Below, piece by piece: positions 19,601-27,283 of a stretch of DNA of 32,500 nucleotides. The first letter of the stretch is position 1, and the number at the start of each line of letters is the position of its first letter. Source of the DNA: Paratrimastix pyriformis (Eukaryota; Preaxostyla; Paratrimastigidae); contig JAPMOS010000185.1 in the NCBI GenBank assembly GCA_027972325.1, forward strand, positions 1 through 32,500. The letters are read 5' to 3'. The notes beneath the pieces were generated by a model. The model made no database searches, was not told the DNA's origin, and saw only the letters and a program-made list of their open reading frames with translations. Position numbers and translations under genes: made by a program.

Positions 19601-19821
19601 AAGGTGCATAAAGGATAATCATTATCAGCACTCGTTGGGTCACGCGTCATTGATACATATTTTGTGATTGTATTTGGATCGAATGTAAGAGAAAGTGTAG
19701 AAGTAGACGTTTCCAATTGTAATCCATCTGTGACATGTAAGAGACCAGGAGGACCACGAGGACCACGTTTAGACGATGAATTTGAATAACTTGAAGAATA
19801 TCCGAATGGGGATAAAGACAT
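16664..19821 (-). pseudogene. Fibre/receptor-binding protein with peptidase S74 chaperone end
   Basis: The N-terminal frame (771 codons from the ATG at 19,821) starts with a Ser/Tyr-rich tip and a short collagen-like GPRGPPG run. It then shows two ~100-residue modules (about residues 105-205 and 217-305, sharing VVVRDMNGS / VAVRDMVGS and LPG words). Short SYLATD repeats follow (360-405). Next come three ~95-residue modules (about 490-580, 590-680, 688-745) marked by NWGIYQ, RLRTYD and ENSNNV. The C-terminal frame (to 16,664) has the intramolecular chaperone signature SSQRYKENI, then YGLIAEE, PELV and a closing coiled coil (LNEMKKMKQQITDLITENTS). S74 domains trimerise fibres and cut themselves off at the serine. 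This looks like a trimeric virion spike. The region is broken about once or twice. Confidence 0.82.
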
Positions 19822-19872
19822 TGCTATATATAAATGCAGAAGAAAATAAATATCTTACATAGGTAATATATA
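19822..19872. promoter_or_regulatory. Divergent promoter between fibre and packaging ATPase
   Basis: Only 51 bases separate the two opposed start codons. Read toward the fibre gene, ATTTATATATAGCA lies immediately before its ATG. Read toward the ATPase gene, GGTAATATATA lies immediately before its ATG. Both match the TATATA-type box found ahead of most genes in this element. Confidence 0.6.
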
Positions 19873-20580
19873 ATGGAAGTCATAAACGTCCAAGAATTTT
19901 TTGGGGACGATCACAAAAAGCACAAGAATAAGAATCCATTTGCGCCTGAAGATCCATTTCGGATGTGTATGGTTGGAGGATCAGGAAGTGGCAAAACCAA
20001 CACTCTGGTATCAATGATAGTGCAAGGTCAAATATTATTTGATAAGATCTATATCTACAGTAAACATGTAGATGATCCGAATGATGTCTATGTGAAATTA
20101 ATTGACTATCTCAAAGTAGTGGAAGACAAAATGAGAGAAGATCTTGAAGATGATAGTTATGATATGGTGCATTTTGGAAACTCATTAGATGATGCAATTG
20201 CAGTTGAAGAATTGGATTATGGGTATAGCAATCTGGTGATATTTGATGATTTCATGAATGAGCCAAAGCAGAAACAGATGAAAATTACGGAATATTATAC
20301 TTCTGGAAGACATAAAGGAGTATCGGTTATATATTTAGCACAGTATTTTTATAATATTCCGATTCAAGTCAGAGCGAACACGGGATATTTTTTGTTATTT
20401 AGAATGACAGACAGTGATATTAACTGTTTACATAGACTAGTTTCCGAGCCAATCGAAAATCTCAAGTCATTATATGAGGCAGCCACAAGTGAACGATACA
20501 GTTTTCTGATGGTAGATCTTGTGACACAACACAACATATTAAAATACCGAAAGAAATTTGATGGCATATTGGTTGAATAA
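19873..20580 (+). CDS. FtsK/HerA-type genome-packaging ATPase
   Basis: A 235-residue protein with Walker A GGSGSGKT at residues 35-42 and Walker B LVIFDD at about 121-126. A TSGRHKGVSVIYLAQ segment near 143-157 resembles the sensor region of the poxvirus A32/virophage/PLV packaging ATPase family. The length is typical for PLV and virophage ATPases (about 230-280 residues). It would pump viral DNA into preformed capsids. The start is the ATG after a TATATA box. The gene looks whole and is divergent from the fibre gene. Confidence 0.9.
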   Translation: MEVINVQEFFGDDHKKHKNKNPFAPEDPFRMCMVGGSGSGKTNTLVSMIVQGQILFDKIYIYSKHVDDPNDVYVKLIDYLKVVEDKMREDLEDDSYDMVHFGNSLDDAIAVEELDYGYSNLVIFDDFMNEPKQKQMKITEYYTSGRHKGVSVIYLAQYFYNIPIQVRANTGYFLLFRMTDSDINCLHRLVSEPIENLKSLYEAATSERYSFLMVDLVTQHNILKYRKKFDGILVE

Positions 20581-20659
20581 CTGGTCCGAAAATCATCGGA
20601 GATTTCAGACGATGGTTCAAAATCTTAGAAAAATTTGCTGCGATGAAATTATTTTCTGA

Positions 20660-20958
20660 AGTAAGAATATAGAAATGTTGAAAAGCCTGCATTTAAGAAT
20701 TTAACACAGAAGGAATTACTTCAGTTGATAGGTGAGACTGACAAATTGAAGAAGAAAACTGTACGTAGGAAAATAATCGAACAAATCAATGAGAATATTG
20801 AAGATCAGAAAACGAAACGTAAAGAAGAGCGAGAAAATAAGCGTCAGTTTGAGAAAGCTCAGACATATATCGGTTCAATAGATAATATCTTTGATGTTGA
20901 CGCCACGACATATGATAAGTTAATTGACTTTGCCAAGATGAATCCTACAGGGTTTTAA
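20660..20958 (+). CDS. Small lysine/glutamate-rich helical protein
   Basis: An open frame without a convincing in-frame ATG, so the start is uncertain. A TATAG box with an ATG at about 20,666-20,676 precedes it. The product is highly charged and helical (words KELLQLIGETDKLKKKT and KRKEERENKRQFEKAQ) and ends with IDFAKMNPTGF. I recognise no family. Location between the ATPase and the capsid genes suggests a virion or scaffold role, but that is only context. Confidence 0.5.
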
Positions 20959-20992
20959 CGACTATATCAAGACGGAACAAGGTAAGATACTT

Positions 20993-21541
20993 ATGAAAGG
21001 ATTACAACAGTATGTGAAAGAAGTTCAAGAGAATGATAAGGAGATCCAAAAGAATGAGGCCGAAATAGAAAAGGAAGTGTTGGCCGAGGTCTCAAAAGGA
21101 CCAATCAAAGAACCGGTTTCAGAATATCAAGAACCTCCAAAAGACTTGATTGCATCACTTGCTGATAGACATATAGTTAACGATAGTGGGCTTGGAAAGA
21201 AACGACCAACAAATGCACAGTATGTTATCCATAACGATGAATTTCGAAAGTTCGTCGTTAACCGTTTTGGAGGAAGAAAGTCGGATGATTATCCTCGAAT
21301 TTTTGCGAAACTGAATCAGGAAGGTTACTTCGGGAGCCAGGGCTTTACATTGAATACTCGAATAATTCAATCCATTCTAAACTCAGAAGAAGGTATTTCA
21401 GACTATAAACGGATAAATGAAGCGAAAACTCAAAATGCCCTGTATAGAGAACAGAAAGCGAGAAAGGAAGCAAAAAAGGAAGCGAAAAAGAAAGCAAAAG
21501 GTGAGCGCTCCGTCAAAACCAGCAGCAAAGGCAGTTACTAG
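20993..21541 (+). CDS. Unknown viral protein, charged with lysine-rich C-terminus
   Basis: A 182-codon frame. It has an N-terminal charged helix (VQENDKEIQKNEAEIEKEV), a central folded-looking part (DEFRKFVVNRFGGRKSDDYP, LNQEGYFGSQGFTLNTR) and a C-terminal Lys/Ala/Glu repeat (EAKKEAKKKAK). No known domain is recognised. It overlaps the next frame by 125 bases within the lysine-rich coding stretch, which is unusual in this otherwise non-overlapping element. The two frames may belong to the same ancestral gene or be separate overlapping genes. Confidence 0.55.
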   Translation: MKGLQQYVKEVQENDKEIQKNEAEIEKEVLAEVSKGPIKEPVSEYQEPPKDLIASLADRHIVNDSGLGKKRPTNAQYVIHNDEFRKFVVNRFGGRKSDDYPRIFAKLNQEGYFGSQGFTLNTRIIQSILNSEEGISDYKRINEAKTQNALYREQKARKEAKKEAKKKAKGERSVKTSSKGSY

Positions 21542-21932
21542 ATCGGACACAAAGGGTAAAACGGCATCAGACGAGCGTGATTTGGAACTGGGAGAGGATG
21601 AGATGATAGGTCGAGGCATATTAGTGAGTGCACCACAGGAATTGGTTGACCGATTGAGAGTCATTGTTGGTGAAGCCGGAGCTGGCAATACTTCGCCAAT
21701 ACTACAGAAAGAATTGAAAGCTATTGTGAAGACTCAAGGAAGAGGATTGTATCAAAGTCCACGAGATGTCATGAAAATATTCAAGACCTTAATCAGTGAT
21801 TACAAACGGGGAAATCATTCAGAGAAAATCAAAGATAAGATGTATGATTGTATAGATTACTTATTGCGTCATAAACTGATAACAAAATGGAAATACAATG
21901 CCTATGTGAAGGCCTTTAATTTACGCCATTAA
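21417..21932 (+). CDS. Unknown viral protein, helical C-terminal half
   Basis: A 171-codon frame whose first ~30 codons are an arginine/lysine run read in the shadow of the preceding gene. The likely real part begins near 21,500 (APSKPAAKAVTRSD). The rest is acidic then helical (RGILVSAPQELVDRLRVIVG, DVMKIFKTLISDYKRGNHSE) and ends YVKAFNLRH. No family recognised. It sits immediately before the penton-like gene. The VSAP/GRGIL segment near residue 65 hints at a Gly-rich processing site, but this is weak. Confidence 0.5.
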   Translation: MKRKLKMPCIENRKRERKQKRKRKRKQKVSAPSKPAAKAVTRSDTKGKTASDERDLELGEDEMIGRGILVSAPQELVDRLRVIVGEAGAGNTSPILQKELKAIVKTQGRGLYQSPRDVMKIFKTLISDYKRGNHSEKIKDKMYDCIDYLLRHKLITKWKYNAYVKAFNLRH

Positions 21933-21964
21933 AAAAGATATCTCAATTAGAAATATATAGAATA

Positions 21965-22891
21965 ATGGCAGTAGCAATTCCTTTATTAATCAATTCAGAG
22001 AAACGGACGTATGGAAGTAATAGTGATTTCACGATACAATACAATGAGAATCCAATCACATTCAATGACGATAAGCGGTATTTGATCAAGTTAATCCATG
22101 CCACCATCTGGAACACAGTGAAAAATATACGTCAAGAGAAGTATAATAACAAGTTCAAAATCTATGATGGGTATGAATGGTATACATTTACATTTCCAGA
22201 TGGTTCCTATGATTTGATCGATATTAATTCAGCATTATACAATCACTTTAGCGGTCTCAATCAATTGGAAGTGAACGCCACGACAGGTGAAACAGTCAGT
22301 CCTATATCATTTTATGGGAATGAGGCGACATCAAAATGCACTCTAGTCTTGAGACTAGGGTGGGAGATTTCATTTGAAGATAGCACAGAACCAAACAATC
22401 TATCGAAGGTTCTTGGATTTGCCAAACAAGTCTATAGTGCGAAAGTCCAGGATCTAACAAAATTATTTATTTCGCTTGACGCACCCGATGTCATAGATAT
22501 TACCAGCTATGATGACATTCTCATACATTGTTCATTAGTTGGGTCTTCATATATCAATGGTCAAGAATCAGATATCATACATTCATTTCAGTTTAATGTT
22601 CCTCCTGGAGCACAATGTGTCATCGAACCAGCCAATCCGATTGCGTGCACGTTAAATACACATAGGATAAGTGAAATCAAGATCCGGGTTACAGACCAGA
22701 ATAACAATACTATTAATGATTTTACTGATCCCATTGTGATGATGTTCCAAATTGAAGAGGTAAATGAAGTGAGTTCAGTGATGATGAATATTGGATCAAT
22801 AATTAGAGATGCAGTAATAGATGCAATGAAACAGATAGCGAATGGAACGAATAAGCCAATAACCGGATCAGGCATAAGAAAAACGTATTAA
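21965..22891 (+). CDS. Penton-like minor capsid protein (single jelly roll)
   Basis: A 308-residue protein. It opens with PLLINSEKRTYGSNSDFTIQ, followed by a hydrophobic strand (YLIKLIHATIWNTVKNI) and FTFPDGSYDLIDINSALYNH. This is the beginning expected for PLV/adintovirus/Polinton penton (minor capsid) proteins: N-S-x(2)-R, then D-[FY]-x-I and a G-x-Y-D/T loop. The remainder is beta-rich. The end, GSGIRKTY, is basic. It would form the pentameric vertices. The start follows AAATATATAGAATA and the gene looks whole. The family assignment is from motif memory, not from a search. Confidence 0.72.
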   Translation: MAVAIPLLINSEKRTYGSNSDFTIQYNENPITFNDDKRYLIKLIHATIWNTVKNIRQEKYNNKFKIYDGYEWYTFTFPDGSYDLIDINSALYNHFSGLNQLEVNATTGETVSPISFYGNEATSKCTLVLRLGWEISFEDSTEPNNLSKVLGFAKQVYSAKVQDLTKLFISLDAPDVIDITSYDDILIHCSLVGSSYINGQESDIIHSFQFNVPPGAQCVIEPANPIACTLNTHRISEIKIRVTDQNNNTINDFTDPIVMMFQIEEVNEVSSVMMNIGSIIRDAVIDAMKQIANGTNKPITGSGIRKTY

Positions 22892-22925
22892 ATATAATTT
22901 CTCATATTAAAATATAGATTCTAAT

Positions 22926-23255
22926 ATGACAATTTCAAGTGATGATGATTGTAATATTGATATAGAAGAGCGGCACGAAGAGGTCGATATTGACCAATAC
23001 ACCAATGAATTATTACACCAAAGGAAGAATACCCTAAGGAAAGAGAGAAGGAAAACCAGGAAAGAGAAACCAAAAGTTGAGGAGAATCTTGATGAAATCT
23101 GTGATATGATTGATCAGTTAGAGAAGAAGATTGCTGAGAATGCCGAAGACATTGAAAGTCGGAAAAAGTATAGAGTAATAGCAGACTATATGCTTGAGAA
23201 AGGTCACATACCAAAAACACTCTATACCAGAATGGTGGAAATAGCAGGGATATAA
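22926..23255 (+). CDS. Small coiled-coil protein
   Basis: 109 codons, with ATG preceded by AAAATATAGATTCTAAT. It has an acidic N-terminus, a strongly basic segment (RKERRKTRKEKPK) and a long coiled coil (DEICDMIDQLEKKIAENAED). It ends with a short YMLEKGHIPKTLYTRMVEIAG tail. No family recognised. Its place between the penton-like and the amphipathic-protein genes suggests a virion-assembly factor, which is inference only. Confidence 0.6.
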   Translation: MTISSDDDCNIDIEERHEEVDIDQYTNELLHQRKNTLRKERRKTRKEKPKVEENLDEICDMIDQLEKKIAENAEDIESRKKYRVIADYMLEKGHIPKTLYTRMVEIAGI

Positions 23256-23287
23256 ATTATTATCTTAAGATAATTATATATACAAAT

Positions 23288-23971
23288 ATGTTTAGAACAC
23301 GCAGTTCATCGTTGTATGATCCATTATCTTACGCTGAAATAGTGACAAGTCCGAAGTATATTTATGGTCAAATGCCTGCGGAGATGTATGTGGAGATAGA
23401 TGAAGGACATAATGATATCATGTCATTATACTATCAAACTGGTGGCGGAATAAAGGAATTGTTTAATCGATTTTGGAGGTGGTTCAGTCCAAGATCTGGT
23501 CAAATCATAGAATCGGCCAAACAGATTCTTCCTGGAGTTCTTGATCTTGGAAAGAAAACTTATGATGCTATAAAAACGAAAGATGATAAAAAGAAAGAAG
23601 CCATACCTGGTCAGATGGTAGATGTCACAAGTAAGACACTTCAAGAGATTGGAAAGATCATAAAACACAGTCAGGAGATCAAAGATCGTGAGAGAGAAAT
23701 GGCTAGAACACGACAGGCCGAACTTCAGAAACATGCAATAATGACAGTTGAGAAGACAGCGGCAGATAAGTTACTGAATTTGGAACGGATTAGTGATTCA
23801 CTTCATAAACAAGAAGTCGAAAATGCCACAGATGGAAAAGCGTCATTATCCGTTGGGTCTGGCCTTGGAGTTGCACATATGATTAGAAAGTTGTATAGAA
23901 AGAAAAAACGGGTGGAGGGTTTAAAGTATTTTAAATGCGAAAAGACCAACAAAATATTTAGATTTCTGTGA
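23288..23971 (+). CDS. Candidate amphipathic membrane-active virion protein (pVI-like)
   Basis: 227 codons, with ATG after TAATTATATATACAAAT. After an N-terminal segment comes a Gly-Gly-Gly site followed by an amphipathic, Trp-rich helix (GGGIKELFNRFWRWFSPRSG, about residues 52-71). A long charged helical region follows, then a GSGLGVAHMIRKLYRKKKR basic end. In adenoviruses the protease frees pVI at a GG site next to an amphipathic lytic helix. The same layout next to the major capsid gene makes a pVI-like role plausible. There is no direct sequence match that I can assert. Confidence 0.5.
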   Translation: MFRTRSSSLYDPLSYAEIVTSPKYIYGQMPAEMYVEIDEGHNDIMSLYYQTGGGIKELFNRFWRWFSPRSGQIIESAKQILPGVLDLGKKTYDAIKTKDDKKKEAIPGQMVDVTSKTLQEIGKIIKHSQEIKDREREMARTRQAELQKHAIMTVEKTAADKLLNLERISDSLHKQEVENATDGKASLSVGSGLGVAHMIRKLYRKKKRVEGLKYFKCEKTNKIFRFL

Positions 23972-24007
23972 TTTAATTATTTTGTCCTGTTAATATATAT
24001 CTAGAAT

Positions 24008-25422
24008 ATGGAACAAGAACAAGCAATAGCAGAGTTAATTAAAAGTACACCGATTGATCCTTCTTTCAATCTCAATAGAAAAATACTGAGTGATAATAGC
24101 ACGATTCGGAATTCAGTTCTTGAAATCTCATGTACAGGTGATAATGAAAACAAAGACTCGCGACGATATCATCAAGTCCAGCCGAATATAAGTATACACC
24201 AAACCTATGTGATGGTTCAAGACCAGACTGGAGCACATTGGAATGCGCGATGAAGCTTCATATTATCGCGAAAGAAAACTTTAATCCACAACTACTGAAT
24301 ATTAACAATGGAGGTCCAATTCGGCTCCTAGAGAAGTTAGTCTTAACAATAAATAACTATTCAACAGTCATAGATCAGTATGGTCTCGGAGCATATTTAT
24401 TGAACTTCCTAACATCGTCACGTGAGAAACTATTAAATGGTGCAGGAATGACAGGTTTTTATCCAATTATATCGACAGATTCCACGGTAGATGCTGATGA
24501 TATGGCATTATCGGCAGACGGCACAATTGCCAAAATCAGAGACATTAACGGTGCACGCCGCTTTCTCACATATATGACATCAGAAGATGAACATGCTGCG
24601 ATCAAAGAAAAGAATGTATTTGTCCGTTTTCCTTTACCAATTCCACAATTAACCGAGACAGGTGTCTATCGCCAAGCGACCGAAGTAAGTATGAAGTTTT
24701 ACCGAGCAAAAAATGTGGACTTCTTTGTTACTTCTGACAAACTAACTGCAGATCAAGAACCCACTGTCGATATTGAAGAAATGAAACTCTACGTAAAGTT
24801 AGTTACTCCAAATCCCCAACTTCAGATGCAAATAGATCAACAGTTCTTAAAGACAGTGAATATCCAATACCCAAGATTTAATTGCACACGTATGTCAATT
24901 CAAATAAAGTCAAATACAGTAATTCCATTTATTGACTATTCCAGTCGTCCATCGATGATCTTTCTTGGATTTCAAAAACCGGATTGTGATAAAGAACTGA
25001 CATCGATGGCTCATCCCGATTCGTCTCTCTTTCAGCCATTTGGTATAACACGGATTTGGCTTGATATTGGTGGTTCAAAGATCATTCCATTTTTAAATAC
25101 ACGTCAGATTGACTTTGATTCAGGTGATTTCGGGCAACCATATACAGATCTCTTACGTTGTCAGAAATTCCTCGGTGATAAAGAAAATTCATCAGCCATC
25201 GATCGAGATCTATTCCGAGATGGTTATACAATATTTGCATTTGATCTTCGCGATAATGTGAAGGGACTTCCAGAACTAAATAACGCGCCAACACATTTGA
25301 AATTATACGCAACAAGTGACACAACTGATGATGTGAATATGGTGGTATTAACCGTATGGGATTGCGTTTCGACATCAAATGGATCCCTCAAAGTATATGA
25401 TGAAATGTTTGGGAAACAATAA
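24008..25422 (+). pseudogene. Double-jelly-roll major capsid protein
   Basis: The region covers about 470 codons, a usual size for PLV/adintovirus capsid proteins, and starts after TTAATATATATCTAGAAT. Recognisable parts are an N-terminal helical arm and strand-rich halves with VRFPLPIPQLTETG and PFGITRIWLDIGG. The strongest signature is FRDGYTIFAFDLRDN near 25,210-25,255, the conserved G-Y-T-x-F-A-F-D word of Polinton/PLV capsids. A closing strand (LKLYATSDT, VVLTVWDCV) follows. It would form the hexons. It is broken about once. Confidence 0.85.
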
Positions 25423-25454
25423 AGAATTATTTTCTTTTCTAAATTTATATAGAA

Positions 25455-25532
25455 ATGCCACAAAGAAAGTCCAAAACAACTCACCGGAAAACTACTCATC
25501 ATCGAAAAACTCGCGGAGGTGCCTTATTGTAA
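25455..25532 (+). CDS. Tiny basic peptide with C-terminal GG site (core-peptide candidate)
   Basis: A 25-residue frame from an ATG that follows TTTATATAGAA, the same box as the larger genes, so it is probably a real gene though very short. It starts MPQRKSKTTHRKTTHHRKT and ends RGGALL. Composition (Lys/Arg/His/Thr, no acidic residues) and the Gly-Gly just before the end recall adenovirus core peptide mu/pX, which is cut by the viral protease at GG sites. The protease gene is the next gene downstream. The functional reading is inference. Confidence 0.55.
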   Translation: MPQRKSKTTHRKTTHHRKTRGGALL

Positions 25533-25628
25533 AACGGGTGATGCATCCAACAGGGTCAGGAATGTTCCTCCCTGGATCTCTGAGAACAACCATGCGCTAA
25601 AGGAATTATTATATGATTGTATTATATA

Positions 25629-26114
25629 ATGAATTATAATCATATATTTAAGATTCATTCTTTGGACGATAGCGAAATAACTCAGATTCTCAGTGCATAT
25701 ACAGCATTTCGTGGATGTTTTTCACGTGATGAACTCCGGAATCTACCACCACTACAAACCGGGGAAAGTATTGTGATCAATATGAATCTCTCGTATCAAC
25801 CGGGTTCACATTGGGTTTGCGCATATAATGGGGAGGAACATTGTGAATACTTTGATAGTTTTGGTGTTCTTCCTCCGCCTGAAGTTCGAGATTATTTATA
25901 TCGTTCACGTAAAACATGTATCTATTCCACATTTCAAATCCAAAATATCTTTTCTGTCACATGTGGATACTTCTGTATGGTTTACATTCTATCTCGTGCT
26001 CGTGATCATGCACCAATTGATGTCATTATGATGTTCAATGTTAGTGCAGATCCTGATGAACAGAAGATGAACGATCGGAAATGTATTAAAATACTAAAAA
26101 AACTGTTAAGATGA
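25629..26114 (+). CDS. Adenovirus-type (C5/Ulp-like) cysteine protease
   Basis: 161 residues from the ATG at 25,629, placed immediately after TTATATA (upstream codons are open but lack ATG). The catalytic set is visible: GSHWV with His61, YFDSFG with Asp76, Gln105 in FQIQN, and Cys112 in SVTCGYFC. This is the arrangement of adenain and of Polinton/virophage maturation proteases. It would process capsid-associated proteins during virion maturation. Likely substrates in this element are the GG-bearing pVI-like protein and the tiny basic peptide. The gene looks whole. Confidence 0.88.
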   Translation: MNYNHIFKIHSLDDSEITQILSAYTAFRGCFSRDELRNLPPLQTGESIVINMNLSYQPGSHWVCAYNGEEHCEYFDSFGVLPPPEVRDYLYRSRKTCIYSTFQIQNIFSVTCGYFCMVYILSRARDHAPIDVIMMFNVSADPDEQKMNDRKCIKILKKLLR

Positions 26115-26142
26115 GATATTTAATTAATGATAAATCAAATAT

Positions 26143-26346
26143 CTAATCGATGTGAAGTGGCCCCAACTCAATGCTCCCAAATGAATCATTGATATAAACA
26201 ATTTTTATCGGATCACCTGATCTTACACTTTTCTTTTGACATATCGTTGCTTCAAAGTATTTATTCTCATGTGATAGAACAAGTGAAAGTAATGCATCTA
26301 ATACGGTGCGATTGATGATCACTACATTATCTTGGTTTGTTTGCAT
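26143..26346 (-). CDS. Small unknown protein
   Basis: 67 codons on the minus strand between protease and polymerase. A central helical-hydrophobic part (TVLDALLSLVLSHENKYFEA) is followed by strands (IKIVYINDSFGSIELG). The upstream sequence TATAATACTATATCG on its strand offers a possible box. No family recognised. Small size makes the call tentative, though codon usage and the tight fit between neighbours are consistent with a gene. Confidence 0.45.
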   Translation of the reverse strand: MQTNQDNVVIINRTVLDALLSLVLSHENKYFEATICQKKSVRSGDPIKIVYINDSFGSIELGPLHID

Positions 26347-26391
26347 TTGGTTTCGATATAGTATTATAACATTTTGTTTTTAAATACTTTT

Positions 26392-27181
26392 TTAATTGAA
26401 ATCGAATAAGGTGACATTATGGATTTCAGCAGATTTGACTCCTTCAAATTTCAAGTCACCGATCTGATTTCCAATTTCTTCATAATTGCCTTCTTCAGTT
26501 ATGGCAAATCCATCTGTATGTAACCAGACAACTGATGATAAATTGGTCTTTTGTAAGATCTGTAACATCTTATGGCGTCCGTAATGTAATAGGAATGGCA
26601 TGATACGAGCATAGTCAGTCGTGAAAGAACGGTTAATCTTATGGAATCGGACATAATGGCTATCACGAACAGGTTTCATGGTGTCAATGAATGATGAATC
26701 ATCTAAATGGGTTTCGTTTTCTTGATCAAGAACCTTTGAGTATGAGTTATGTTGTGATAAGGCACCCCATAAACTATTTAATATTTGTTTCGCCAAATGA
26801 TTGCCACTGACTTTAAACGGATAGAGGTAATCAACAAATTCTTTGAACATTTTGGATCCTCGAAAGACTTTATCACGGGAATAATATAAAAAGTTGGGTT
26901 GACCATCTTCTATGATTGTTGTCTTTAATCCCAGTTTACGGGCATCAAGGATATCAATCAAACAATAATAGTTCTCTGAATTGAACTTGAATGTGATGGC
27001 GTTTGTTGGGTTTCCATTATCTTCAATCTCACAGTGATATATACCAAATTGTAATCGTTCAGTTGAACTATTGAACTGATCATTAGTGAGAGTCATGAAT
27101 TCACCTCTCCGAATCGGAAAGATCGGATTGGGTTTCCTCATAATGGATGGATACATCGAAACAAAGTCATATTTGTTTTTA
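26392..27181 (-). pseudogene. Protein-primed family B DNA polymerase, palm part only
   Basis: Minus-strand frame with motif A YDFVSMYPSIM at the upstream end, motif B AKQILNSLWGALSQHN (about residues 122-137 of the frame starting at 27,156) and motif C WLHTDGFAI (211-219). A short strand-rich end follows. HTDG in place of DTDS is, as I recall, common in virophage/Polinton-type polymerases. It would replicate the linear genome from a terminal protein. The exonuclease part expected upstream is not in the window, so the gene is partial. It abuts the GGGT tract. Confidence 0.85.
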
Positions 27182-27187
27182 AAACTT

Positions 27188-27283
27188 GGGTGGGGTGGGG
27201 TGGGTGGGTGGGTGGGTGGGTGGGTGGGTGGGTGGGTGGGTGGGTGGGTGGGTGGGTGGGTGGGTGGGTGGGTGGGTGGGTGG
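27188..27283. repeat. (GGGT)n microsatellite, about 24 units
   Basis: A nearly pure GGGT run preceded by two GGGGT units. On the plus strand it is a strong G-quadruplex candidate (dozens of GGG runs with one-base loops). It begins about 7 bases beyond the last recognisable polymerase codon, so it marks the right edge of the AT-rich element. Confidence 0.95.

Larger units (their letters stand above)
15860..27181. mobile_element. AT-rich Polinton-like virus (PLV/adintovirus-like) element
   Basis: A block of about 11.3 kb with markedly lower GC than both flanks. It carries the capsid module of PLVs, Polintons and virophages: packaging ATPase, penton-like minor capsid protein, double-jelly-roll major capsid protein and adenovirus-type protease. 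It also has a fibre and part of a protein-primed DNA polymerase. I found no retroviral-type integrase, helicase or terminal inverted repeat. The left limit is taken at the composition switch and the right limit at the last polymerase codon I can recognise. It is a fossil: the polymerase is partial, and the fibre and major capsid regions each show about one break. Several other genes look open and well kept, so it is not ancient. Confidence 0.88.

Noticed and set aside
15860-27181. Retroviral-type integrase or terminal inverted repeats that would make this a canonical Polinton
   Set aside because: I looked for an integrase core and for matching ends and saw neither in the window, so I use the broader PLV/adintovirus-like name.
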